Positions 1 through 12,143 are shown, counted from the stretch's first letter. The stretch: 64,000 nucleotides of DNA from Marsupella aquatica (GCA_973895155.1 OZ316893.1:7564001-7628000); one strand, 5' to 3'. Made by a program: numbers and translations. The notes: a model not told the origin generated them from the sequence alone.

Positions 1-234
1 GGTTGCTTGGATGCATGAAAACGAAACTGTTGGGTGACCGCATCACCTCAATTGCGTGTGCGGAAACCAACAAGAGTAGATACAGACACTGATACTGGAT
101 ATTGTTCACACGAGCCTGACTTTTGAAACATTTTGCATCTAAACCCATTCGCATGGAAATGGGCATGCACTTACAAGTTGACATTAAGATTGCCGTCGCC
201 TTTTGCCTGTTGTATTCTTTGCGTTGGAAGTCAA
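1..234. other. 3' flank of EngB gene, no gene seen
   Basis: This stretch lies downstream of the stop codon of the minus-strand EngB gene and probably holds its 3' UTR. A 60-codon open frame on the plus strand has no recognisable domain and is treated as chance. Confidence 0.4.
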
Positions 235-2140
235 CTAATTGTCCCAGTAATCTAGCAGTCGGGCAATGTGCTTCAAAAGCTCGTCTTTGCCTTGCCCAGT
301 TGTAGAACTTGTCATGATCCAGGGGGGTGTTTGGGCATATGACTCGTGAAGTTGCTTCTCAAACTCTGCAACATTCTCATCAGGCGGCTTCCCTCCATTT
401 TTCCTTTTCTTCCTCCTGTCGCACTTGGTGAATACAATAGTGACAGGAATCTACAACAACATATTCCCACAGGGATAAGTAGGCAGCAGAACTCAGTGAC
501 ACCCAAAAATATCCAGAACAACCGGCGGCTCCTTTCAGCTTATTAGCACTAGCAGACCGTCGAAAGCAAGTTTGCATTGCAATTCGGACAGTTACACTCA
601 AAGAGAAACGTTCACTGAAAATAAATGCAAACAATCCATCGGGAACTAACTACCTTATTCCTCCCCAGCCAATCAGCGCAGTCAAGATCAATCTGCAGTG
701 GGGGGATGCTTGCATCCACAAGAAGTAATACCGACACCAATGTCTTGCGGTGGAGGAAGTAGGCCTTTGTGAAATCATTCCACTCTGTCTTTACCACCAC
801 AGGGGCTTTGGCATACCTGGGAACATTAATGGCACAGTACGACGGACGAAATTTCGTCAAAGAAAAAGTAAATACTTTTCAAAAAGCACAAAATGTGAAC
901 CCCAGATCATGGAATGAGTTTGCAATTCCAACCAGGCACTATGGACAATTAAGATCTATTGATCGGTAGAGGATCCAATTTTCTGTCACAATTTTCTGTA
1001 CAGACCAGACTCTCCTTCACACCTCCCGCTCTGTGTTCACCGAAGATTTGAGGCGATAGGTAGCAGCGCATGAGGAGAAAGTCAACCCGAAAGAGACTTT
1101 CATAAGACGCCAATACTGTCCCCTATGTATTTTCGCTGAGACAGGATGAAACTCTCATATAGACTGATGATTCTACATATAAACTTACTCCTCGCGAACG
1201 TTCAAAAGCATTACCCATAGCCAGGCAAATCCACCAGGTACCAGCTCTTATTTATGCGAAAATGATTTATTAGTTGAGTTTTGCCTGCACAAATCATTTC
1301 AACAAATCTTCAGCCTTCAAAAGAAATCAGTAAGAACCCACCTTTTATCAAAGAATCTCATGAAATTAAGGCACTGAATCTTTATCTCCAATCACGATAC
1401 GTACACAATCCCCTAAACAACCACTATCAAAAGACTCATCCAATGAGAACGCGACAACGGTCTATGTACCAGATTCCTGGCGTTGGACTGCCTACGCTCA
1501 AGACCCTCAACGACATCAAATACTACGACTGCAATAAAGGAAAGAGCATACCAGGCCTCTTAGAAGTTTGTGCCATCTCCTTCCTGTTCACCAGGGCATT
1601 AATTAACGATGACTTCCCAACATTCGACCGCCCTACCAAAGCGAACTCAGGGAGCCCATCCTTCGGACATTCAGACTCCCGAGGACTACTTTTAATGAAC
1701 TCAACTTCTTTTATTAAGTGACGTCGTCCCATGTTTACATCCATGACAATATTTGATCCTGGTAGCTTCCTCATATTCCCCTCTAGTTTGCTGACATCAA
1801 TTTCGCTCGAGGTCGTTCGTCCAACCTCCTGCAAAGATCTTTCTTCTACCATCGTTGTTTCTTCAGTAGAGAACGACGCCAACACTCTTGAAGTGGCTGC
1901 AGCAGCTCTGACATGTGCTCTACCAGCCAAAGTTCTAGAAAAAACTAGGGATAACTCCTTCGCGGGACAAAAATCTTTCCAGCCTGAAAATCGATTATGA
2001 ACTCCCAGAGGAATCGAGGGACGAATCATCGACAAGTGAGACCGCCGACTCTTAAAACCGCCAACAGGACCTCCCAATTCACTGCTTGAGGTAGAAGAGA
2101 CGAAGGAGAGAGAAATTCGGCATTGTCGAAGGCACAACAT
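235..2140 (-). CDS. EngB: EngB/YihA-type GTPase, organelle targeted (4 exons)
   Basis: This is a TRAFAC-class GTPase of the EngB/YihA family, which acts in large ribosomal subunit assembly in bacteria and organelles. The plant version matches the EMB2001 type. Exons read on the minus strand are 2140-1552, 1284-1215, 816-654 and 450-235, all with GT-AG introns and matching phases, giving 345 residues. G1 is GRSNVGKS (about residues 170-177), the G2 Thr is in TSKRPG, G3 is DLPGYG (about 215), G4 is TKCD (282-285) and G5 is SST (322-324). About 165 residues precede the GTPase core and are rich in Ser and Arg, as expected for a plastid or mitochondrial transit peptide plus linker. The start is the first ATG of the exon. 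The C-terminus LLDYWDN is typical of the family. Which organelle it enters cannot be decided from sequence alone. Confidence 0.95.
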
Positions 2141-2560
2141 GGTGCCACAAGTCTAAGATCACAACAGCGCACTGCTCAAACGAAGCTTCCAGAATTCGTT
2201 TGGTTCATAATTCCAAAAACAATGCCGGGATGCACTTTGCCCTACCACGACCCACCTATCCACCGTGAGAGAAATCTTATTCAGCGAAAAACAAGGTTGC
2301 AGTAGAGAGGACGGGCCCAGACATTTTCCTCACGGATGAGCAGCGAATTGGTTCCACGAATTCGAATTGCTTCCTCAACCCTGCTCAGTTCTTTCAGCTC
2401 GTCCAGTCCTGAGGACCATGTACACCGCTTCCAATTTGTTCGATTCTCTGTTGACACGCTGCACCATCCTTCAGCAGCAGGAGTGGATCTCTGAACACTG
2501 TACAATAGCTCTTCATTTGCAGCTTCCGGTATCATCGGTTTCAGGCCATTACTTGGGACG
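2141..2560 (-). promoter_or_regulatory. Upstream region of EngB gene
   Basis: This is the likely promoter and 5' UTR of the minus-strand GTPase gene. No convincing TATA element was found. Open frames here on both strands are short and carry no domain. Confidence 0.4.
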
Positions 2561-2561
2561 A

Positions 2562-2577
2562 TAGGGTTTAGGGTTTA
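2562..2577 (-). promoter_or_regulatory. Telo-box-like double repeat upstream of EngB
   Basis: Two copies of the plant telomere unit TTTAGGG lie next to each other. On the strand of the EngB gene they read as AAACCCTA repeats about 425 bp above its ATG. Telo-boxes are known promoter elements of plant ribosome and translation genes, which suits an assembly GTPase. The distance is long and a regulatory role is inference. Confidence 0.35.
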
Positions 2578-2679
2578 ATGGAATATACACACTTTTTACA
2601 TACAAGGACCAAAGATAGTACAAACGAACAAACAAAAGGGGGTCCAAGTGGACAAAACCAAACTTAAAACAAGTGAGCA

Positions 2680-2850
2680 ATAGGGAATCACAAAACCAAG
2701 AAAGAGAAACTACAACTAACAAGAATACAGCTAAGAAGTGAGTTAGGGAACCCCTAAAAACCAAGAAAGAGTAACTAAAATTAATAAATAAACACTAGGA
2801 AACCCGTAAAAACCAAGAAAGAGTAACTAAAACTAACCCAAATGGACCGA
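2680..2850. repeat. Short direct repeats (AACCAAGAAAGAG units)
   Basis: The phrase AACCAAGAAAGAG followed by ACTA-type sequence occurs three times, near 2693, 2760 and 2812, at intervals of roughly 55-65 bp. This is an A-rich low-complexity repeat with no coding content. Confidence 0.55.
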
Positions 2851-2892
2851 GGTCCTCATCATTCCTAGCAAATGTGGCAAAAAACTAATGAT

Positions 2893-3005
2893 CCACATCA
2901 AGTGTCGAAACTAAATAGGCAAGTGGGATTGGAACATCCTCTAGGGGAGCGAGCCGCTGCGGGGGCACACTAGCACCCACTGTAAGAGATCGACACTTGA
3001 TGTGG
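2893..3005. repeat. 16-bp perfect inverted repeat, 81-bp spacer
   Basis: CCACATCAAGTGTCGA at 2893-2908 is matched exactly in reverse complement at 2990-3005. The right arm with its TGTAAGAGAT lead resembles the start of some plant LTRs, so this may be an LTR edge or a MITE end. Confidence 0.6.
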
Positions 3006-3980
3006 TTTAATGGGTCCCAAATAACATTTATCTAAATTTCATATTATAAAATTTTTAGAAAATGAGCTTCAATCAATTTAAAAAGCATCATCCTCGGATG
3101 GATGGTCACCATGTTGAACATAGTGCTACCATGGAGCACATTTTGGTGGTCCATGGGAGTTTTGGGCTATAATTTGATGAGTATGAGTCTTGACATAATC
3201 TTTAGTTTTTCACTTGCAAAGCAACTAGAGAAGGAGGACACAATAAAAAAAACATAAGCCCTAACATTTTCATATTAACAAATGAAAATTAATGTGATAG
3301 AATTTACCCCTCCTCATTCATTCCATGATGAATAACTCAAACCAGAATGTTCAAAAATTCATAGGCAGTTTGATGGGAGTGTACCTTAACTACTCCTCTA
3401 GCACATCCTCCAAACTAAAAATATTGAATTTATGAGCATCAAGTTATTACAATTAATCTCAAATTTTGGGACATGTGGTCCATGGAGGTTTCAAAAGACC
3501 AACATTGTGGTCCATGGGAACATCATTTTCTGCATTATAATCATTTTGACATTCATAATATCTCATTTTTTTCTTTCCATTCACATAATTTTGGTGGGGC
3601 CCTAGAGTCATGATCTAAAGTCTTCACTCTAGAAACTCTAACTTCTAATCGCAATTAGTTGTATAGATTAGAGCATTCCGACGGGTAGTCATGGACAACT
3701 TCTGCATGACCAGCTTGTGATCTCCCCTTAGTTAGCCTTGCAAAATTAAAATCTGGGAGCCGGGCCCACCAGAAGTTGCCACCCGTGCTCCAGAACTTGT
3801 GAATTTGGGAGGGTGGGCACCAAACACTATGAATTGCACAAATCAACCCATAGAACATCAATGCTGATTCAAATTAACAATTAAAAATAGTTGTGTAAGA
3901 TAAGACTTCTCAGTCTAGGTTTTAGTCTATTGTGATTGTGAAGGAGATACTGGTTTTTGAATGTTTTGAGGACACATACA
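3006..3980. other. Intergenic AT-rich sequence, no gene seen
   Basis: Only short open frames without domains occur. The phrase GGTCCATGG recurs near 3149, 3478 and 3513, which suggests an old degenerate repeat. The region ends at the left target duplication of the LTR element that follows. Confidence 0.4.
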
Positions 3981-4127
3981 TGTTATGAGTCATCTAGCCC
4001 CAGACTAGACTAGAGTCACTATACCATGGTTATACCTTAACCATACCTGTACACACACATATATATAAAGCAGAACCGTGACCCCTAATCGGTATCTGAT
4101 TCATTCTCGATTCATTCTCTCTTAACA
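3981..4127 (+). repeat. 5' LTR of copia-type element
   Basis: This is a 147-bp terminal repeat running TGTTATG to TTAACA. It contains ATATATATAAAG, a plausible TATA signal for element transcription. Confidence 0.88.
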
Positions 4128-6518
4128 CGTTATCAGCTCGACTCTCGGAGGCTGAGCACTTGAACTTTTTTTAGGGATTCGACAAGTGACAAAAATTAGA
4201 CACTTGAGGGAATCCCAAGACAAAATCCCTTCAAGGAAACCTTCATTTGAGAGTCCATGTCAACCTGGTGTTGGAAATTGATGGAGTATCCTCTGTGAGA
4301 AACTAACTCCCAAGAAATTAGAAGAAGCAAAATCAGAAGGAGAGGCTGATCAGACAAAGAGTCGAACCCCTGGATTGACCCTTGTGGGATCATTAAAGCT
4401 TTAGAGGAATTGATTCTGAAATGTAAGATTGAAAGTACGCAGCATGATTTATGGAAGGAGGAGAAGAAACACTGCAGCGCAAAGTCCATAGAGAAACCAG
4501 GATAAAGTTTGGGCCGGAGTCAATCAATCCAATCAAAGAGACCTGATTGAATAGAGGCAGAGCACAATCAACAAAATTTCAATCAAGGTGAGATCTGAAA
4601 AGGCACCACACCCTATAGAGAACGAATGTTGCATTAGGGCTCAACAACCGGAGGGTGAAAAGGACTGAAGGAAATATGAGGGATGGAAACCTCATGAGAA
4701 GACAACACAGTGATCACCGACGTAGCCGCGAAGCCATGCAAAAGGGGGAGAATTGATGCACAAGCCCAAAACGGCAAAATTTGGACCAGGCTTTTCGAGA
4801 AACCATCGACAAAACTTGATAAGTGCAAAACCCCCATACTTGCAACTCATTATAAAGAGTATTTTTACTTACAAAAGAATCAGATCACTTAAAGCATCTT
4901 TTTCAAAGTTTTTAAATCACTTTAAGATACATGTGTAATCCTTAACATAAACCTAAATCACAAGCTTACACTCTCATTTTACAAATGTGAATAATGTGCC
5001 TTTACACAACACATTGAATACATATAACATGGTTATTACACCATTAATATCACTTTCCACCATAGGGAGAGGAAAGCACATTGTACCCACAACTATCTCC
5101 CACCTCCTAATGTCATTTTGGTTCATTCACCTTCTAGTACCATTTGAACTTATACACCTTCTAATATCATTTGATCTCATAAGATCCAAACGGACTCAGA
5201 TAAGAAACTTTCCATGACTAACAAAGGTAAAGGTAGAGATGATTTGATAGTGGGCAAAGCCCCTAATCTCATCTATACATGAGTTAATGAGGGAGTTAAT
5301 ATGGGCAAAGCCCGTAATCTAACCCCTACATGCTCTTGATCAGTGGGCATTCCTATCGGACCTTACCTATAGATGAGTTCCAAATTTCAGAGATATTCCT
5401 CACACTCACAATTTTAAGAGAAAATAACATGCATTTTATGCAGATCAATGGGAAGAAACTTCATTGTCTCTAACTTATCTACTCAAAAACTTAAACCAAA
5501 CTCATACACTACAATGAAAAGTACCTCTGTACTTGGCCATACTTGGCTATACCAGGAGTTTGCCACTCCATGACACTCTTGTCAAAATAACACAAAACAT
5601 TGCAGACGTGCAAGGCAGAAGTGCCCATTTTAAGACAAATCATGCACACGCCCTGGTGATGCCATTTTAAGCAAATTTATATATTCTCTCACAAGGCACA
5701 CCCTGTTCTACAAGAGAAAACAACTTTTCAATATACATGATTTCTCCATGTGCCCACTGCACATGCATCTATAGTTAAATCCCTCAAACTCAACTTGAGA
5801 AGGAAATAGTACATGTACCTCAACCTCATGTTGAGGGGGAGATAACATCATTCAAACCATACATATCCAACATAGGATAAAATCCACGTAATATACACAA
5901 ATCACATACAAATACCCAATTATATTCTCTTACAAGGAGTAGAAGTTATTATTTCTATCCCACACTTGACATTTGATAACACAAACCTACGACCACAAGA
6001 TATAGCAACATACTATCATACCACTTTCATCTTTGAGGGGGAACAACACAATGTGATTTTCCAGCTACTAACCTAAGCTCCTCATTATATTGGACATGAA
6101 CTTGACTTGTTTGTTGCCAGGCTTCATCTAAGATATTGCAAACTTCTGGAGACAATTGAAGTTCCTGTTGCATCTTAATACCTTTGACGACCCTACATAC
6201 CATGCGATTGACTTACAACACATGATATCTACTGATTGATGACTCCACCTAATGCTAATGCATTTTCCTTTATCGCCAAGAGGATCGACGGGCTGTACTC
6301 TTTTTCCTTTAGGGTCATATACTTTTTTCTCTACTACCCTAGTAGAGTTATTTTTTACCTCAATCTAGCCCCGCTAAAGGTTTTAACGAGGCAGTCCACC
6401 TCTTTGGTCAACGTAACATGCGTATCTATAAGCATGATGATAAATTATCATTTTTTTGTCTAGCTCTAGGACTAGTCTAGATTGTCTTCATAATTCCCAT
6501 TATGTCGTCAATGGGGAG

Positions 6519-6663
6519 TGTTATGAGTCATCTAGCCCCAGACTAGACTAGAGTCACTATACCATGGTTATACCTTAACCATACCTGTACACACATATAT
6601 ATAAAGCAGAACCGTGACCCCTAATCGGTATCTGATTCATTCTCGATTCATTCTCTCTTAACA
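6519..6663 (+). repeat. 3' LTR of copia-type element
   Basis: This 145-bp repeat is almost identical to the 5' LTR. It is preceded by a polypurine tract and followed by the duplicated target ATACA. Confidence 0.88.
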
Positions 6664-6668
6664 ATACA

Positions 6669-8229
6669 TTGTTTTTATATTTCTTACAAAAGAGCAGCTG
6701 TCCCTCCTTAAGTGCAAATATGCAGGCGCACAACAAGCTTAGGGGGACTTTACAAGATGATGGGGGGAATTCAGTGTCTCTCCATCCAAAGCAAAGCTGA
6801 TGTCCAGTTTCATACACTCAAGTTCAAATGCATGAGCCAAAATGTGAAGAGAAGATAAATGTAATACCCTGAATAGCAGCTGCCACTTGCACTAATATAA
6901 CTTTTAGACCACCTCAAGAAGAGGTCTAAGTTTTTGGCAAAAAAACACACACACATCAGCGAAAAAAGGGGTCCCACTGACATATGATTAGGTTCAATGA
7001 TGGTTTTGCCTGATTATTGCCCAAGTTCATGTAAAGTGAAGTGTGGCCTGTTCACACATTTGAATGGTTAGGATTGTATCTCTACATTAGAAAAAAAAAA
7101 CAAGTACAGCCCCCAAGTTCTTATAAAGCCCACCTTATATTAACGGAGTAGAGGAAACATGAGTGACAGTTTTAAATATGAACATAGAGTTATAGTTGCA
7201 GCTGTTGCCAAGGTAGAGATTCTTGCAATTGTTTTCTTCGGCGTAATTAGCACTAATTGAGAGACTTGCAGTTATGCCTAATAAAGGGACCTAGCACCCT
7301 GAATCAAGTAAAAGTAAGTGGCTATGGACATCATTCTACCCTCTTCCTGTCAATGCAACATTCTATAGCTTGACTTTTACAATTATCACTCCGTTGAAAA
7401 AATTCCAATCATGGACACGAAGCCCTCCGCTATGTTGACTGTGTACATTCCATAATTGCAATTGATACTCGATAATTTTCCTGACAACTCGTTGGTTTGC
7501 ATTTAGGGAGTGATTGCACTTCGTGCGGTTGACCTTAGGTAGGGACCACTCTGCGTGTACTACAAGAGTAAAAATGTTTCTCTACTTCCAGTTTATTTCT
7601 GGCCTTCATCAACCAGAATTTTCTATCGCAACCCCTTTATCTTCTTGCACGTTGTTGGTACTTCTTCAATAAATTTATCTGTTCTCCTTCAAACTTTTAG
7701 GAAGTGGAAGCTTAGATAGGACAAAAAGGGTTGGCACTGCTACTTGGATAGACTCATGGACATTTAAAATGTCACAGTACTCCCGGAACCTTACACTGTC
7801 ATGGTGAGGAAATGTAATAAATTTTATGCATCGTAACCATGTTACCCAAAAGAACAGAATTCCTTGAATTGAATTAGAACTGAGGCCATTATGTGGACAG
7901 AATACTGGAAAAATAAGACCATGGAATACTTCTTCTTACTAGTCAAGTGCATGTTTACATGTCATCTCTGGAACACATATGTCAAATAGGTCATGCTAAC
8001 AAATTTAAATCTTTATTTATGTCGGTCAGGTCTTTGTCATATCCTTCTAGTCATCACGTCAGTGTGTCCTCCCTTCCACGTCAAATTTTTAGTGTCAATA
8101 CCAATGACAAAATAACAATGTAATGCATCGTGTATGTACGGGTTCCCTCACTCACTCATTGAAAAACGGTGGCCTTGAAAGACGGTGCGAATTTCCACAG
8201 AAAAGTCTCTCCACGTCGTCAAATTTCAA
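6669..8229. other. Intergenic sequence, no gene seen
   Basis: No domain-bearing open frame was found. The phrase GAGCCAAAATGTG followed by a GAAAATAAATG-like stretch at 6835-6870 recurs near 55563-55600, so part of this stretch belongs to a dispersed repeat family. Confidence 0.4.
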
Positions 8230-8249
8230 CGCAACTCCAGACATTTACA

Positions 8250-8345
8250 TAGTAGGTCCTCGGGCCATCTTTTGGCCCCCCACAACCCACGACCTCAGAT
8301 TGACCGTGCCAGGTTCGATCCTGGGCCGGCGTGCCCCTTTAGGCT
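8250..8345 (+). repeat. tRNA-derived repeat fragment (T-arm only)
   Basis: CCAGGTTCGATCCTGG near 8309-8324 forms a perfect 5-bp T-stem with a TTCGATC loop, which is a good B-box. A partner for the acceptor strand and a usable anticodon arm are missing upstream, so this looks like a SINE head or tRNA relic and not a functional gene. Confidence 0.3.
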
Positions 8346-9259
8346 TTAGGTACAGTAATCCGACATAATTATAGAGGACAAAGAGAGCATTCATGGCTAT
8401 CCTATGTGAGCGGATACTCGGATAGGCGGATAGCCAAGTTATCAAAAGGTCTGACGTGAAACGTTCACTTTTCAGCATCCCACCACTTTTCAGCATCCCA
8501 CGAAGATACCGTATCAGAACTTTGAATCGTAGGCGTCCATCATCGAGATCGACGGATACGATACAGTTTGAGGGAATAAGAGATAAGAATCGCACTCCGC
8601 TCTGCGCAAGCCATCTCTCTCGGTTGGATCGCCGGCTCGTTGGATTAAATGGATGGATGAACGCAGGGGTGGGGTGGATGGACGGACTCCTATTGACGGA
8701 GAGCCCACAAGCTGGCTTTCTCACAAGTGAGTGTTGCTCAGGCTGAGGACAGGATAAAGGCAGGAACGACGATGGAAGGGTACCCAAGGCCAGGAGGTGG
8801 TCATTATCGGCCCTAATCAGGAGCGGTGATTCCAGGGGACGAGGGGGTTACAGCCATGGCCCTAAGCATAAGGGCAAGGTTCCATGGGGCTGGGAGAGAG
8901 GAGTGCACATGTGTGTTAGCATGTTTGAGCCAATAAAGATCACAACTTTTCCAGTATTAGGAGTGTACAAATATGATAATAGTGAGTATGATTTTCTCAC
9001 TCCATGTTAAACTTTAGGGGCACCGGGCACCCCCCCCCCCCCTGTGTAGGGGCAATACAATGCATTCTCATTGGCTCTAAAATCAAAACCCATATATTTT
9101 AAACACTATGTACACATTGGCATATTTTGTATTTAGGGCCCAGGGGTTGTCAGAGGAGTGATCGTACTCCCTGCCCCTGGCCCATGGAACCTAGCCCTTA
9201 ATCTTTCCTCGCATCAGGTTTGAAAGTTTGAGACTTGGCGAGGCATGGGTTAGCAAGTA
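8346..9259. other. Intergenic sequence with poly-C tract
   Basis: A pair of overlapping open frames at 8245-8787 (minus) and 8456-8746 (plus) have biased composition and no domain. A run of 13-14 C lies near 9030-9043. No gene can be supported. Confidence 0.35.
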
Positions 9260-9480
9260 ATTGAGCTTGTATTCTCGGCTAAAACTAGCCGAGCAGGAAT
9301 CAGACTATAAAATCTGTCAAAGCATGGGCCTGCTGCTAAAATTACAGCAGTATCGAGCATAGAAGCATATATGGGTCCATTGCTGAAAATTAGCTGACCA
9401 TAGGTCATCTCTTGAATCAGCCAAGCAGGGGTCCACTATCAAACTTAGTCAAGCATGGGTCTGTTTCTAAAATCAGTTGT
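9260..9480. repeat. Degenerate tandem repeat (GCATGGGTC family)
   Basis: Units of about 40-50 bp recur, built on AAGCATGGG(T/C)CTG followed by CTAAAATCAGC-like text. They are visible near 9320, 9370, 9425 and 9455. The same phrase appears in the opposite orientation near 61508-61660. Confidence 0.45.
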
Positions 9481-9808
9481 TTAATCTGTTACATTGAACC
9501 ATGATCGTTTTGCATAACACTTACAGTTCCACTAATTGGTTGTATGCTGAGCTGCTTCACTGGTGAGACAAGCTTTTTCAACACATCGACAATGTCTTCA
9601 TGTTCCAGCCCATCCCTCACTATATAAGATAGGTTGAATTGAATTAAAAGAAATCAGCATGAAATACACTCTTCACTGTTATGAGCCTTCGGGTAGGAGG
9701 AATGAGCCATATAGAAGTCTTTCAAGTCCCAGCCGATCCCCTTATTACATAAGATAAGTTGAATTAAATCATAAGAAATTAACGCAAAATCCACTGAGTG
9801 ATTGACTG

Positions 9809-10280
9809 AATAATCATGTTTATCATGGCATGGAGTGACTTAGTACACCTTCTATTGTCATACTTTGATGGGACTCACCACTATGACCCTTAGAATGAGA
9901 GCAAAGAGCTTTTGAAGAAAGGGAGGACTAAGGAATAGTATGGAATGAAAGGGCGAGATGGAGGTAAATCAGACAGCTTGCATGGACGGACAGACTCAAA
10001 ATGTGTTAGTATATTGCTTACACTCAGTGGTTTAAACAGAATAATCATGTTTATCGTGGTATGGCATGACCCCTCTTACACGTGATATTTTGATGTGCAA
10101 TTACCTCGTACACACCACTATGACCCTTAGAATGGGAGCAAAGAGTGATGAGAGAATGGAGGACACAGAAAACATTGTGGATTGTTTCCCTCCCTTCCTC
10201 CCTTCCTCCCTCCCCTGGTTTGCAGCTTGGAACGAAAGGGACGGGCCGGAGGTAAATCAGACAGCTTGCATGGACGGAAG
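9809..10280 (+). repeat. Imperfect direct duplication of about 200 bp
   Basis: Copy A (about 9809-9995) and copy B (about 10037-10280) share AATCATGTTTATC, CACTATGACCCTTAGAATG, GAGCAAAGAG and GGTAAATCAGACAGCTTGC in the same order. Copy B has gained a CCTCCCTT microsatellite near 10190-10217. Confidence 0.7.
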
Positions 10281-10399
10281 GATGGCAGAGGGGTACGGTT
10301 CTGTACGGCAAAGGCTCGGCTAAAAGTCAGACCGTAGGTTTCTCGGACAGACTGATGGATGGCGACTCCAGCTGATAGGTAAGGCCGCAGACTGTTGGT

Positions 10400-12143
10400 G
10401 TCGTCTTCCGTCACGAGAGCAGGAGGGACATGCGAAAAGGAAGGAAGAGGAACAAAAGACGAACGACAAATCGAGAAAGAGAAGAGAGAGAGCGAGAGAG
10501 AGAGGGAGAGAGAGAGAGCTTTTGTTTGTTTGTTTGGCGAGAAAGAGGGAGCGACGAGACGACAATCGACAATCGAGTGCGTTGTATTGTTGTTGAGGAA
10601 CAAATTTGTTGGTTGTGTAGCGCGAGAGAGAGGGAGGGGTGCCGCGACGACAATGGAGGAGGAGTGAATTGTTGGCAATACTGTGTCTCAGTTGTGTCGT
10701 GGAGCCGAGTGTTGTTTGTTGTGTGGCGAGAAAGAGGGAGCGACGAGACGACAATCGAGTGTTTGTTGTGACGGAGGAAGGGAGGGAGGGAGAAGAGCAC
10801 AAGGCCTGGCCTGCGCTGTGGTGCACTGCATGTAGCCTGGAGGGGGATTGATTATTGTTGTCGAACGTGGCTGAGAATGAGCGTGTTGTGGTGACTGATG
10901 TGTGTGCGGGGAGGAGATCGTCGTTTTGGGGACTAGTCTTCGGTGAATTTCTGAACTCATCGCGATCATGTGTAGTGAGGGAGGGAGCGAGGGAGGGAGG
11001 GAGTCAGGCAGGCAGGAACGTCTGTCGAGCTTGGCCGGAGCAATGAGGCGTTGATTACAATGAGCGAAGACAGTGAGCGAGCTAATGAATGAGTACTGAA
11101 GTGATTGAGTGAGCCATGGAGTTATGATGAGTGAACAGGTTGATCGACGATAGTGTTGGGGCGGCAGTGCTGATGGTTGTTGGTTTGACTTGCCGGCATC
11201 GCCTCGCCTCGCCCCCGCCCCGTTTTCCACTATGTTCGAGAAATTGTAGTTTCTAGAGTTGGAGTGCACCCTCCTGCCCTAAACTCGCAGCAGCCCCGTT
11301 GATGTAGTGGTAGAGCATCTTGTGAATCCCGCCTCTGTTTGTAACTCAAATTAGCGTGAGGTGACGTCGGCTTGCGAATTTCGGCCTGTCTGTTATTTTC
11401 GAGAGCAGGGAATAACGTGGATGGAAATGCATCTCTTCTCATATCTGAATAGTCTGTGCTTCTTCTTGATGCGGTACTTGTAACGGATATTGCAGCCCTG
11501 GGGATTTTATTTTTGGGGTACACTCCCTCGACCTAGTTGGAAATAGTCTGTTGACCTAGATGAGTGGATAGAGGGAACTATTAGATCCCACTGGCCCAGA
11601 ATAGCAGGTTACCGGGAGTTTTGGTGTAGTGGTCAGTGGTTCAGGGATTCAATCCTGTGCAATTGTCCCAACATTTGCACGATCATTGGTCAATCAGATC
11701 CGTATGTGACGTCTTTCGGCAGATCCACATTGAGAATATTCTTTTCATGTGTGGCATCTAATTAGCTTTCGCATAGCTTCTCCTTCTTCTTTCATAAACT
11801 TTCTATTGATTGAAAAGAACTCAGAAAATTGGTGAAGAAGGTGCTGATGGTGTGTGCTCTAACTCTTGGCACCTGTGCTTCGGTTTTCCAGGCGTTCTGT
11901 CCACCGCATCCTGAAATTTTCTCAGGATGTCAAGAAGGCTTTTCCCACAAGATAGTGGCCATGCCCTGTCTTGCATATGGGTGGGGGTTTCAGTCCATGG
12001 CAGTTGTACCCCACGCGTGTTTTAAAATCCGGTTTCAGCTCGGTGGTGTGATTCAAGGGGATACATCTTTTTGTTGACAATCCGGTTGTCCATCAACAGA
12101 GGAGAGGAAACTGGTATTGAGGAGGGGCGCTTTACCAACCGAA
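10400..12143 (+). promoter_or_regulatory. GA-rich promoter and 5' leader of LCBK1
   Basis: Purine-rich tracts dominate here: GAGAGA runs near 10473-10520 and GGGAGGGAGG near 10780 and 10977-11000, with spaced GAGACGACAATCGA repeats near 10555 and 10743. Such GA/CT tracts are common in plant core promoters and leaders. The long minus-strand open frames here are shadows of this low complexity. An upstream ATG at 11849 opens a frame of about 76 codons that stops at 12077, 67 bp before the LCBK1 ATG. TTTTCCAG at 11884-11891 could be the acceptor of a leader intron. The transcription start is not resolved. Confidence 0.5.

Larger units (their letters stand above)
3981..6663 (+). mobile_element. 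Complete short Ty1/copia-type LTR element (non-autonomous)
   Basis: Two nearly identical LTRs, 3981-4127 and 6519-6663, begin TGTTATGAGT and end CTTAACA. They differ mainly by one CA step in a short CA/TA run. A perfect 5-bp target duplication, ATACA, flanks them at 3976-3980 and 6664-6668. Directly after the 5' LTR lies CGTTATCAGCTCGAC, which resembles the half-iMet primer site of the copia Ale/Retrofit lineage. A purine run (ATGGGGAG) precedes the 3' LTR. Near 6290-6395 there is sequence like the conserved copia 3' untranslated motif (CTGTACTC, CTTT runs, GGTTTTAACGAGGCAG). The internal 2.4 kb has no intact gag or pol, so the copy needs enzymes from elsewhere. Near-identical LTRs suggest recent insertion. 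Confidence 0.88.

Noticed and set aside
10127-11269. Long minus-strand open frames rich in Ser/Leu/Pro
   Set aside because: They are the reverse complement of GA-rich low-complexity leader DNA and have no domain.
11283-11680. tRNA-like A-box and T-arm sequences near 11300 and 11625
   Set aside because: Spacing and arms do not form a complete cloverleaf. They are at most degenerate relics.
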